From Alphaproteobacteria bacterium (GTDB taxonomy: Bacteria > Pseudomonadota > Alphaproteobacteria > ATCC43930 > CGMCC-115725), in contig JASHTP010000263.1 of assembly GCA_030040495.1 (NCBI GenBank), positions 1 to 6,968 of the forward strand: DNA of 6,968 bases, written 5' to 3'. A program made the translations under genes and the position numbers. The notes beneath the pieces were generated by a model. The model searched no databases, was not told the origin of the DNA, and worked only from the letters and a program-made list of their open reading frames with translations. Numbering within the stretch: the stretch's first letter is position 1; each line of letters opens with the position of its first letter. Positions 1 to 6,963 of the stretch are shown here, in pieces.

Positions 1-725
1 GGCGGGGCCGGCCGGCGGCCTTCGCCGCTCGACGCCCATCAGCGCGGCGAGCCGCTCCGGCGCGTCGAGCAGCTCGCGGCTGGCGCCCTCATGCACCACC
101 TTGCCGCGATCGAGGACGAGGGCGCGCTCGGTCGCCGCCAGGGCGAGCCGCGCATGCTGCTCGACGAGCAGGATGGCGAGCTCGTCCTCGCGCTTCAGAC
201 GCTCGATGCTCTTGAGCACGACGTCGACGATGACCGGCGCGAGGCCCTCCAGCGGCTCGTCGAGCAGCAGCGCCGCGGGGTTGCCCATGAGCGCGCGGCC
301 GATCGACAGCATCTGCTGCTCGCCGCCCGACAGCTCGTTGCCGTGATGGCCGCTCCGCTCGGCGAGGGAAGGAAAGAGATCGTAGATGCGCGCCAGGGTC
401 CAGCGCCCGGGGCGCTCGGCGACGGCGAGGTTCTCCGCCACCGTCAGCGAGCGGAAGATCTCGCGCTCCTGCGGCACCCAGGCGAGGCCGAGCCGGGCGC
501 GGCGATGCGGCGCGAGGCCGCCGATGTCGCGCCCGTCGAGCCGGATCGCGCCGCCATGCAAGGTGGTGTGGCCCATGATGGTGGCGAGCAGCGTGCTCTT
601 GCCGACGCCGTTGCGCCCGAGCAGCGCCAGCGTGCCCTTGCGCGGCAGCGCCAGCGAGACGCCGTCCAGCACCACCGTCTCGCCGTAGCCGGCGCGCACG
701 CCGTCGAGCGCGATCGCCGGCGCGC

Positions 726-729
<4 letters not shown>
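1..729 (-). CDS. livF: LIV-type ABC transporter ATP-binding protein LivF (3' end cut by window)
   Basis: This is one of the two cytoplasmic ATPases of a branched-chain amino acid type (HAAT) importer. It hydrolyses ATP to drive transport through LivH/LivM. All ABC motifs are visible: Walker A GRNGVGKST (about residues 38-46), Q-loop Gln87 in WVPQERE, signature LSGGEQQ (133-139), Walker B ALLLDEP (153-159) and the H-loop His192 in VEQHA. The short linker after the signature and the EGLAP segment after Walker B fit LivF better than LivG. The ATG at 729 overlaps the livG stop in an ATGA, with only a weak GGCGAG upstream, so translation is probably coupled to livG. The frame stays open for 243 codons to the window edge with no stop. 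E. coli LivF has 237 residues, so only a few C-terminal residues can be missing. The family is certain; the substrate is not. Confidence 0.95.
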
Positions 730-1468
<739 letters not shown>

Positions 1469-1472
<4 letters not shown>

Positions 1473-2470
1473 GGCTTCCTCCCGCGCCGGCGCAGCAGCC
1501 GCTCGGCGAGGCCGAGCAGGCCGCCGCGCGCGAAGACGACGACGATGATCAGCAGCAGGCCGATCCAGAAATCCCAATAGACCGGATCGGCCTGGGCGAA
1601 GCGGTCCTGCGCGACCATGTAGAGCGGCACGCCGATGAACGGCCCATAGAGCCGGCCGACGCCGCCGATGATGAGCATGATGAGGGCCGAGCCCGAACGC
1701 TCGAAGCCCAGCGAATCGAGACCGACGAACTGCGTCGTCTCGGCGAGCAGCGCGCCGGCGATGCCGGACAGCGCCGCGGCGAAGGCGTAGATGACGAGCC
1801 GCCGGCGAAACACCGGCGAGCCGATGGCGTGCATGCGCGCCTCGTTCTCGCGGATGCCGGTGAGCGAGCGGCCGAAGGGTGAATGGACGATGCGGCGCGC
1901 CACCAGCCAGAGGAGGAACAGCACGACCAGGCAATAGACATAGGCGGTGCGCCCGAAGAGGCCGAACTCGAAATGGCCGAGCAGCGGCCACACTTCCATC
2001 CCCTGCAGCCCGTCGGCGCCGCCGGTGATGTCGCCGGCCTTGTTCGCCGCCTCCTGCAGCATCTCGGCGATCACCAGGGTGAGCATCAGCAGGCTCAGCC
2101 CCCGGGTGCGCAGGATGACGGCGCCGCTGGCGAGGCCGAGCAGGCCGGCGACGGCGGCGGCGGCGGCGAGCCCGCTGATCGGCTCGCCCCAGCCATGGGC
2201 GGCGAGCAGCCCGGCGGTATAGGCGCCGGCGCCGAAGAAGGCGGACTGGCCCAAGGTGACGATCCCGGCATATCCCAGGATCAGGTCGATCGACAGGGTG
2301 AACAGGATGGCGATCAGGATCTGCGCGCCAAGCGGCAGATAGCTCGGGAAGAGGAAATAGGCGGCGATGGCGGCGAGCCACGGCGCCAGCTCCCACGGCT
2401 TCAGCCGGTGAGCGCGCGCCAGCGCCTCGACTGCTTGCGGCGCCGCGCCGCCGACCGCATCGGCGCGCAT
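1469..2470 (-). CDS. livM: LIV-type ABC transporter permease LivM
   Basis: This is an inner-membrane permease, 333 residues, that pairs with LivH to form the translocation channel. It has a charged cytoplasmic N-terminus (about 1-30) and then hydrophobic helices starting near WLAAIAAYFL (31-40). Family landmarks are GYAGIVTLGQSAFFGAGAY (67-84), the GDITGGADGL loop (146-155), and the cytoplasmic coupling region HSPFGRSLTGIRENEARMHAIG (196-217), which should contact the ATPases. The GGVGRLYGPFIGV segment (269-281) is also typical. The C-terminus is a basic RRRGRKP tail. The ATG at 2470 shares one base with the livH stop (TGATG), and its own stop overlaps the livG GTG by four bases. No clear Shine-Dalgarno precedes it, so translation probably depends on ribosomes finishing livH. 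Confidence 0.95.
1477..1483 (-). promoter_or_regulatory. Ribosome binding site of livG
   Basis: GGGAGGA is followed by a short spacer and the GTG at 1472. It is the only strong Shine-Dalgarno sequence inside the livHMGF overlap chain, and it fixes the non-ATG start of livG. It lies within the last codons of livM. Confidence 0.75.
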
Positions 2471-3342
2471 CAGACGCGCCCGAACAGACCCTGCGGCCGC
2501 CACAGCAGGATGGCGAGCGTCAGGGCGTAGATGAAGAAGGCGCCGAATTCCGGCAGCAGATACTTGAAGCCGGTGTCGGCGATGCCGAGCAGCAGCGCGG
2601 CGAAGAACGGCCCGCGGATGCTGCCGAGGCCGCCCACGGCGACGACGATCAGGAAATAGACGAGATGCTCCAGCGCATAGGCCGGATCGATCGCCAAGAT
2701 GTCGGCGCCGAGCGCGCCGCCCAGCGCGGCGAGCGCGCTGCCCAGCGCGAAGGTCCAGGTGAAGAGCCGCCCGGTGTCGATGCCGATCGACTGCGCCATG
2801 CGGCGATTGTCGACCGCGGCGCGGATGCGCGCGCCGAAGCGCGTGCGCTCGAGGCCGAGCCAGAGCAGCGTCACCACCACCGCGCCGGCGACGATGAGGA
2901 AGCTGCGATAGGCGGGAAAGGCGCGGAATCCCAGATCGAGCTGGCCGCTGAGATAGGCGGGCGGCGTCATCGGCTGCGCCAGAGGCCCCCACAGGAATTT
3001 CGCCGCCGCCACCGACATGAAGATGAGCCCCACCGACATCAGCACCTGCGACAGCTCGTCGGCGCCGTAGAGCCGGCGGTAGAGCAGCCGCTCGAGCACC
3101 ATGCTGCCGGCGCCCACGGCGAGGAAGGCGGCGGCGACGGCGAGCGGGAAGGGCACGCCGTAGCCGTTCATCAGCCTGGTCATGACGAAGCCGCCCGCGG
3201 CGGCGAACACGCCATGCGCCAGATTGACGAAGCCCATCAGCCCCATGGTGACGGAGAGCCCGACCGAGATCAGGTAAAGCACCATCGCATAGGCGAGCCC
3301 GTGGAACGCGATGCTGACGATCGCGGCGAGGATCGCGCTCAC
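2470..3342 (-). CDS. livH: LIV-type ABC transporter permease LivH
   Basis: This is the partner inner-membrane permease of LivM. From the chosen GTG it has 290 residues, a normal LivH length. Landmarks in order are the first helix with LISVGLSVTMGLMGFVNLAHG (24-44, the family's VNxAHG motif), the coupling loop RTRFGARIRAAVDNRRMAQSIG (166-187), then GALGAD (209-214) and VGGLGSIRGPFFAALLLG (236-253), and a short C-terminal WRPQGLFGRV. The frame is open further upstream to another GTG at 3402. I prefer 3342 because it gives the usual short lead of about a dozen residues before the first helix. The extra 20 residues from 3402 would be polar and of low quality, and would be encoded partly by the hairpin-repeat region. 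The GGGAGG there abuts the GTG at 3402 with no spacer. Neither start has a good ribosome-binding site. The last base of the stop is also the first base of the livM start. Confidence 0.93.
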   Translation of the reverse strand: MSAILAAIVSIAFHGLAYAMVLYLISVGLSVTMGLMGFVNLAHGVFAAAGGFVMTRLMNGYGVPFPLAVAAAFLAVGAGSMVLERLLYRRLYGADELSQVLMSVGLIFMSVAAAKFLWGPLAQPMTPPAYLSGQLDLGFRAFPAYRSFLIVAGAVVVTLLWLGLERTRFGARIRAAVDNRRMAQSIGIDTGRLFTWTFALGSALAALGGALGADILAIDPAYALEHLVYFLIVVAVGGLGSIRGPFFAALLLGIADTGFKYLLPEFGAFFIYALTLAILLWRPQGLFGRV

Positions 3343-3405
3343 GATGCGGCAACCGGCGGTGAGGGAAGCGGCCGCGTCGGCGTCGCGCCCTTCACTCCTC
3401 ACCCT

Positions 3406-3424
3406 CCCGGCGCACGGCGCCGGG
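3406..3424 (-). repeat. Perfect hairpin between livK and livH
   Basis: The arms CCCGGCGC and GCGCCGGG pair perfectly over 8 bp around a 3-base loop, all GC. The hairpin lies in the leader of livH, downstream of livK. No run of T follows on the minus strand, so it does not look like an intrinsic terminator. A role in protecting the 3' end of livK mRNA, or in partial Rho-dependent termination, is inference. Confidence 0.6.
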
Positions 3425-3430
3425 TCCCTT

Positions 3431-3465
3431 CCTCTCCGCGCTCCCCGGCGGGGAAAGCGGCGAGG
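3431..3465 (-). repeat. Imperfect long hairpin, probable dispersed palindromic repeat
   Basis: The arms read CCTC-CCGC-TCCCC and GGGGA-GCGG-GAGG around a GGC loop, with a single mismatched pair and a 2x2 internal loop: 13 pairs in all. Together with the next hairpin and the CCTCACCCTCCC stretch at about 3398-3408, it resembles the palindromic repeats with CCCTCTCCCC / GGGGAGAGGG arms scattered between genes in many Rhizobiales. Membership of such a family is a guess from pattern; only the inverted repeat itself is seen directly. Confidence 0.5.
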
Positions 3466-3518
3466 TCAGGTGCGGAGCGAGGGGGAAGAAGAGCGCTTCA
3501 GCCACCGTCACCGGGCCG

Positions 3519-4721
3519 CTAGTTCTTCGGCGGGTTCAGCTCTTTCCACGGATCCTTGGTCATCGGCAGCGTCTCGAACTCGATGTTGGCGAGATGCCCG
3601 CCGACCTTCTCGACGCGGCGGATATAGATGTGCTGCACGATGTCGCGCGTCTCGGGATCGATCATGATCTCGCCGCGCGGGCTGTCCGGATTCTTCCAGC
3701 CGGCGAGCGCCGCCATCACCTTGTCCGGGTCGGGATGGCCGCCGGTCGCCTTGATCGCCGAGAAGATCGCCGCCATCGCGTCCCAGCCGCCGACCGACAT
3801 GAAGCCCGGCGGCGTCTTGTCGCCATATTCGCGCTTCCAGGCGGCGACGTAGGCCTTGTTGGCCGGGCGCGTCGCGGCGTTGGAATAGGTGCCGACGGTG
3901 ATGACGCCGAGCGGCTCGTCGCCCATGTTGGGCAGCTCCTCGTCCGGCACCATGTCCTGCGAGCCGATGATCTTGATGCCGGCCGCCTTCATGTTGAGGT
4001 CGCTATAGGCCTTCATCAGCGCCGTCGCCTGCTTGCCCGATGGCACGAAGACGAAGACCGCGTCGGGCTTGGCGTCTTTGACGCGCTGCAGGTAGGGCAC
4101 GAAGTCCGGATCCTTCACCGGGATGGCGACGCTGTCGACGATCTCTCCGCCGGCGTCCTTGAAGCCCTTCGAGAAGGCGTCGGCCGCCTCGTGGCCGGGC
4201 GCGAAATCGCTGACCGCGATATAGACCTTCTTGAAGCCGCCCTTGGTCGCCGCCCATTTGCCGAACGGCAGGCACTCCTGCCACAGCGTGAAGGAGACGC
4301 GCGCCACATAGGGCGAGAGCCGCGTCAAATTCACCGCCGCGGCGTTGCTGGAGATGGTCGGCACCTTGGCCTCGGCGCTGAGCGGCGCGATCGCCAGCGC
4401 GTTGGGCGACCAGATCAGCCCGGCGAGGAAATTGACGTGGTCGCGGGTGATCAGCTCCTGCGCCAGCCGCTTGGCCGTCGCGGGATTGAGGCCGGTATCG
4501 TCGCGCCGGATCAGCTCGAGCGACACGCCCTGCGGCAGATCGTGCCCGTGCTCCTTGATGTAGAGGCTCATGCCCTTGTCGATCTGGTCGCCGAGCGAGG
4601 CCGCCGGACCGGAATAGGTCAGGATCACGCCGACCTTGATCGTCTCCGCCGACGCCGACGCCGCCGCCAGCGCCGCGGCGATCGCCGCCGCCAGCGTCAC
4701 CACGCCAAATCTGCTCGTCAT
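3519..4721 (-). CDS. livK: Periplasmic substrate-binding protein of LIV-type ABC importer
   Basis: This is a 400-residue periplasmic binding protein of the type I fold (Leu/Ile/Val-binding family), the ligand receptor of the importer encoded downstream. The N-terminus is a clear Sec signal peptide: a short basic start, an Ala/Val/Leu-rich core, then SASA followed by ETIKVGVI, with cleavage probably after residue 25. Mature-domain landmarks are VGVILTYSGPAASLGDQ (30-46), FLAGLIWSPNALA (98-110), VPTISSNAAAVNLT (120-133), KKVYIAVSDFAPGHE (164-178) and GVITVGTYSNAAT (272-284). It has a single cysteine, Cys150, so the disulfide of E. coli LivJ cannot form. Several LivJ backbone-anchoring residues seem changed, so the ligand may not be a branched-chain amino acid. 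The ATG at 4721 has a strong GGGAGGGAGG ribosome-binding site. The symbol names the position in the operon, not a proven substrate. Confidence 0.92.
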   Translation of the reverse strand: MTSRFGVVTLAAAIAAALAAASASAETIKVGVILTYSGPAASLGDQIDKGMSLYIKEHGHDLPQGVSLELIRRDDTGLNPATAKRLAQELITRDHVNFLAGLIWSPNALAIAPLSAEAKVPTISSNAAAVNLTRLSPYVARVSFTLWQECLPFGKWAATKGGFKKVYIAVSDFAPGHEAADAFSKGFKDAGGEIVDSVAIPVKDPDFVPYLQRVKDAKPDAVFVFVPSGKQATALMKAYSDLNMKAAGIKIIGSQDMVPDEELPNMGDEPLGVITVGTYSNAATRPANKAYVAAWKREYGDKTPPGFMSVGGWDAMAAIFSAIKATGGHPDPDKVMAALAGWKNPDSPRGEIMIDPETRDIVQHIYIRRVEKVGGHLANIEFETLPMTKDPWKELNPPKN

Positions 4722-4724
4722 CGC

Positions 4725-4735
4725 TCCTCCCTCCC
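4725..4735 (-). promoter_or_regulatory. Strong ribosome binding site of livK
   Basis: GGGAGGGAGGA ends 3 bases before the ATG at 4721. It is the strongest translation signal in the window, in keeping with a binding protein that must outnumber its membrane complex. None of the four downstream liv genes except livG has a comparable site. Confidence 0.75.
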
Positions 4736-4777
4736 GATCATGCCCTTGGTTCGTTCCGGGGCGTTGTTGCGCGCGCC

Positions 4778-4807
4778 ACTATACCGGCCGGCACCTGCCC
4801 GGAGCAA
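4778..4807 (-). promoter_or_regulatory. Putative sigma-70-type promoter of the liv operon
   Basis: On the minus strand a -35-like TTGCTC (4807-4802) is followed by an 18-base spacer and a good -10 TATAGT (4783-4778, five of six bases of TATAAT). Transcription would start near 4771, leaving a leader of about 50 bases before livK. The -35 half is weak (three of six). The site lies after the oxidoreductase stop, which supports the liv genes having their own promoter. Confidence 0.45.
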
Positions 4808-4849
4808 TGACGCGCGCGGCCGATGGTTTGATATCCATCTTTTCCGGCC

Positions 4850-5851
4850 TCATGCCAGCTTGACCAGCTGCTTGCCGAAATTCTCGCCCTTGAGCAGCCC
4901 GATGAAGGCGCGCGGCGCGCTGGCGAGCCCTTCGGTCACCGTCTCGCGGTACTTGATCCGGCCGTCGCGCACCCCTTGGCCCAGCTCCTTCAGCGCCTCG
5001 GGCCAGCGCGCCATGTGGTCGGAGACGATGAAGCCCTGCAGCCGGATGCGCATGCCGACCGCCATCATCAGGTTCTGCACGCCATAGCGGTCGACGGCGT
5101 TGTATTGCGAGACCATGCCGCAGAGCGGAATGCGCGCGAAGGGGTTGCAGCGCAGCAGCACCGCGTCGAGCAGGGCCCCGCCGACATTCTCGAAATAGAC
5201 GTCGATGCCCTTGGGCGTCGCGGCCGCGAGCGCCTGCTGCCAGTCGCCGGTGCGGTGATCGACGCAGGCGTCGAAGCCCAGCTCCTGCACCACGAAGTCG
5301 CATTTCGCCTTGCCGCCGGCAACGCCGACGACGCGGCAATCCTTGGCCTTGGCGAGCTGCCCGACGACGCTGCCGACCGCGCCCGAGGCGGCCGAGACCA
5401 CCACCGTCTCGCCCGGCTTCGGCTGGCCGATGTCGTTGAGCCCGATCCAGGCGGTGACGCCGGGCATGCCGACGACGCCGAGATAAGTCGAGATCGGCAC
5501 CAGCTTGGGATCGAGCTTGCGCAGCTCGCTGCCGTCGGAGAGCGCGTAGTTCTGCCAGCCGACGCGGCCCGCCACGATGTCGCCGGCACGGTACTTCGGG
5601 TTCCGGCTCTCCGCCACCTCGCCCACGGTCTCGCCGGTCATGACCTGGCCGATCTCGACCTTGGCGGCGTAGGAGCGCTGATCGTTCATCCGGCCGCGCA
5701 TGTAGGGATCGAGCGACAGGTAGAGGTTCTTGACCAGCACCTGGCCCTCGCCCGGCGTCGGGATCTCGGTCTCGACGATGCGGAAGTCGCTCTCTTTCAC
5801 CCAGCCTGCGGGACGGCTCGCGAGCAGCACCTGCATGTTCTTCCCGGCCAT
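4850..5851 (-). CDS. NADP-dependent MDR oxidoreductase, CurA / prostaglandin reductase-like
   Basis: This 333-residue cytoplasmic enzyme belongs to the zinc-independent medium-chain reductases that reduce the double bond of enones or enals with NADPH (leukotriene B4 12-hydroxydehydrogenase / PTGR / E. coli CurA group). Landmarks are PTPGEGQVLVKNLYLSLDPY and MRGRM (31-55) in the N-terminal domain, MPGVTAWIGL (129-138), the nucleotide-binding turn SAASGAVGSVVGQ (153-165), GGKAKC (179-184), and DVYFENVGG (217-225). No zinc-binding pattern is seen. Lys183 aligns with the NADPH-phosphate lysine of PTGR1, while His199 stands where that enzyme has Tyr. I chose the ATG at 5851 because it has an AGGGAG site 7 bases upstream and matches the family's start. 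The frame continues upstream to 5989, but that stretch is Arg-rich and unlike the family. The natural substrate is unknown. Confidence 0.93.
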   Translation of the reverse strand: MAGKNMQVLLASRPAGWVKESDFRIVETEIPTPGEGQVLVKNLYLSLDPYMRGRMNDQRSYAAKVEIGQVMTGETVGEVAESRNPKYRAGDIVAGRVGWQNYALSDGSELRKLDPKLVPISTYLGVVGMPGVTAWIGLNDIGQPKPGETVVVSAASGAVGSVVGQLAKAKDCRVVGVAGGKAKCDFVVQELGFDACVDHRTGDWQQALAAATPKGIDVYFENVGGALLDAVLLRCNPFARIPLCGMVSQYNAVDRYGVQNLMMAVGMRIRLQGFIVSDHMARWPEALKELGQGVRDGRIKYRETVTEGLASAPRAFIGLLKGENFGKQLVKLA

Positions 5852-5858
5852 GGCTCTT

Positions 5859-5864
5859 CTCCCT
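5859..5864 (-). promoter_or_regulatory. Ribosome binding site deciding the oxidoreductase start
   Basis: AGGGAG lies 7 bases before the ATG at 5851. It supports this start over the longer in-frame extension that begins at 5989. Confidence 0.65.
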
Positions 5865-5968
5865 TTGGATCTGGTCGGGCCAAGGCTAGCGCGGCTTCCG
5901 ATCGCAGGGAAATGCGTCTCTCCCGGTTCGCGGGCCGCCCTGCCGAAGCCGCCGCCGTCGCGGCGTCG

Positions 5969-5993
5969 CGCCGTGTTCCACTGGATCACGGCG
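5969..5993. repeat. Inverted repeat upstream of the oxidoreductase gene
   Basis: A perfect 7-bp inverted repeat, CGCCGTG and CACGGCG, flanks an 11-base centre. It lies about 120-140 bases upstream of the oxidoreductase start. The size and spacing would suit an operator for a dimeric regulator or an RNA hairpin in a leader; no regulator gene is in the window to assign it to. Confidence 0.35.
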
Positions 5994-6006
5994 AAAAATG
6001 TTCCAC
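5974..6006. repeat. Direct repeat TGTTCCAC, two copies
   Basis: TGTTCCAC occurs at 5974-5981 and again at 5999-6006, 25 bases apart start to start (GTGGAACA on the coding strand of the oxidoreductase). One copy begins at the end of the left arm of the inverted repeat and runs into its centre. Two identical 8-mers this close are unlikely by chance alone in such GC-rich DNA, but no known binding site is recognised. Confidence 0.35.
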
Positions 6007-6063
6007 GGGCGTACCCCGGTGGGTCAGGCCCCTCCCGGCGGTTTCGGCATGACAGCGGCGCAT

Positions 6064-6082
6064 CGCGGCGAGGGGCGCCGCG
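6064..6082 (-). terminator. Possible hairpin terminator after the Nudix gene
   Basis: A perfect 7-bp stem (CGCGGCG / CGCCGCG) with a 5-base loop begins 18 bases past the Nudix stop. No T-run follows it on the minus strand, so it does not fit an intrinsic terminator well. It could end the transcript with Rho or simply stabilise the 3' end. Confidence 0.3.
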
Positions 6083-6100
6083 GCTTTGCGCCGGGCCTTC

Positions 6101-6625
6101 CTATTCCGGCGTGCCGCGCGCGGTGAAATTGCCGGTGACGAGGCAGTCGCGGTAATGGTCGAGCGCCCAGCGCACCGAGGGGAAGGCGAGCTCCTCCCAG
6201 GGGATCTCCTCCCAGGCGAAGAGCTTCACCTCGAGGCTCTCGGGTCCGGCGGCGAAATCGGGCGTCTCCAGATGCGCGCGATAGATGATCTGCACCTGGC
6301 TGATGCGCGGAATGTCGTAGATGGCGAGCAGCCCGTCGATGGCGATCCGCGCCTGCGCCTCTTCCCAGGCCTCGCGCATCGCGCCCGCCGGAGTCGATTC
6401 CTGCAGCTCGAGGAAGCCCGCCGGCAGGGTCCAGTAGCCGCGGCGCGGATTGATGGCGCGGCGGCACAGCAGGAAGCGCTCCTGCCACAGGCAGACGGCG
6501 CCGACCACGATCTTCGGGTTCTCGTAGTTGATGAAGCCGCAATCCGGGCAGACCATGCGCTCCCGGTTGTCGCCTTCGGGGACGGCGAGGACGCTGGGGC
6601 CGCGGCCGGTGGGCGGGGTCGACAT
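6101..6625 (-). CDS. Nudix hydrolase with partial N-terminal zinc ribbon
   Basis: This is a 174-residue cytoplasmic enzyme expected to cleave a nucleoside diphosphate linked to another moiety; its substrate cannot be named. Residues 24-44 contain MVCPDCGFINYENPKIVVGAV, the last half of the zinc ribbon that precedes the Nudix domain in this group. Only one CxxC (Cys26, Cys29) is present. The Nudix box runs from Gly70 to about residue 92: Gly70, Glu76, Arg84-Glu85 and Glu88-Glu89 are all present, so the metal-binding core is intact. Gln91 replaces the consensus Gly. After the box, IYDIPRISQVQIIYRAHL and PESLEVKLFAWEEIPWEELAFPS are typical of this subgroup. The ATG at 6625 has only a weak GGGGTAG upstream. 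It lies 31 bases after the small upstream gene, so the two are probably cotranscribed. The reading frame continues upstream to 6856, but that part is Arg-rich shadow sequence. Confidence 0.92.
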   Translation of the reverse strand: MSTPPTGRGPSVLAVPEGDNRERMVCPDCGFINYENPKIVVGAVCLWQERFLLCRRAINPRRGYWTLPAGFLELQESTPAGAMREAWEEAQARIAIDGLLAIYDIPRISQVQIIYRAHLETPDFAAGPESLEVKLFAWEEIPWEELAFPSVRWALDHYRDCLVTGNFTARGTPE

Positions 6626-6656
6626 CGCTACCCCGCGCCGGCGGCGGCGCGCCGCC

Positions 6657-6950
6657 TCAGACGAAGAGGTCGAGCAAACGGCCGCGGGTTTGCGAGGGAA
6701 GCGGGGTCTTCTGCGCGCGCTGCTCCGTCTGCAGATCGCCGCGGCCGCCGTCGCGATTGGCGGTGACGCGCCGCGCCGGCTCGATCGGCGCCGCGGGCGC
6801 GGCGGGCCCGGCGACGGGAACTGCCTGCGGCGCCACGCTCGGCGCCGGCTGGGCAATGCCGGATCCCGGTACGATCTGCATCCTCGCCGACTCCTGCAGG
6901 CTGAAGGCGGACTCTACCTCCGTCGGGTATTGCCGGGCAAGGAAATCCAC
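6657..6950 (-). CDS. Small hypothetical protein, Pro/Ala-rich
   Basis: I do not recognise this 97-residue protein. Its N-terminal third is a plausible amphipathic helix (FLARQYPTEVESAFSLQESARM). The middle (about 29-58) is a Pro/Ala/Val-rich, probably disordered linker. The C-terminal part is charged and ends in a short hydrophobic motif, GRLLDLFV. There is no signal peptide or membrane helix. A stop codon lies two codons upstream of the GTG at 6950, so the frame cannot extend further. That GTG has no ribosome-binding site. The ATG at 6881 (residue 24) has AGGAG 9 bases upstream and is a real alternative, giving 74 residues. Amino-acid composition favours this frame over the overlapping Arg/Ala-rich ones. 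It sits 31 bases before the Nudix gene and probably shares its transcript. Confidence 0.6.
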   Translation of the reverse strand: MDFLARQYPTEVESAFSLQESARMQIVPGSGIAQPAPSVAPQAVPVAGPAAPAAPIEPARRVTANRDGGRGDLQTEQRAQKTPLPSQTRGRLLDLFV

Positions 6951-6955
6951 TAATC

Positions 6956-6963
6956 ATGGTTAA
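6956..6963 (-). promoter_or_regulatory. CtrA-like TTAACCAT motif
   Basis: TTAACCAT on the minus strand, followed by GATTAG, matches the 8-mer described for part of the CtrA regulon in Caulobacter. Its spaced form is TTAA-N7-TTAA; here TTAA-N6-TTAG is an imperfect version. It lies 5 bases upstream of the GTG at 6950 and 74 bases upstream of the ATG at 6881. A promoter here would suit the second start better. A single short match at the window edge is weak evidence. Confidence 0.3.

Noticed and set aside
4822..4843. Terminator-like GATGG / CCATC hairpin followed by TTTT on the plus strand.
   Set aside because: The stem is only 5 bp with an 8-base loop, and the T-run is on the plus strand, where no gene is present to terminate. 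On the minus strand it has no T-run.
3594..5087. A 497-codon open frame on the plus strand opposite livK and the end of the reductase gene, and similar long plus-strand frames elsewhere (for example 4976-6052, 2665-3522, 861-1580).
   Set aside because: They lie opposite well-supported genes, their products are Arg/Ala/Gly/Asp-rich without recognisable domains, and long antisense frames are expected in DNA this rich in G and C.
5852..5989. In-frame 46-residue N-terminal extension of the oxidoreductase.
   Set aside because: It is Arg-rich and unlike the family, overlaps the inverted and direct repeats, and the ATG at 5851 has a good ribosome-binding site and the expected family start.
5995..6008. 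Possible sigma-54 site in TGGAACATTTTT on the minus strand.
   Set aside because: The first half differs from TGGCAC and the second half does not give TTGC at the required spacing.
5950..6010. Possible general-stress (EcfG-type) promoter, suggested by two GGAAC sequences on the minus strand.
   Set aside because: No CGTT follows either GGAAC at 16-18 bases; the nearest match for the second copy is CGGC.
6626..6856. In-frame N-terminal extension of the Nudix hydrolase.
   Set aside because: It is a poly-Arg/Ser shadow of the small upstream gene in another frame, with no missing zinc-ribbon cysteines in it.
6628..6957. Alternative minus-strand frame starting at the ATG inside TTAACCATG, 109 codons.
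   Set aside because: Its product turns into Arg/Ala/Gly shadow sequence after about 20 residues, while the GTG-started frame has a more protein-like composition.
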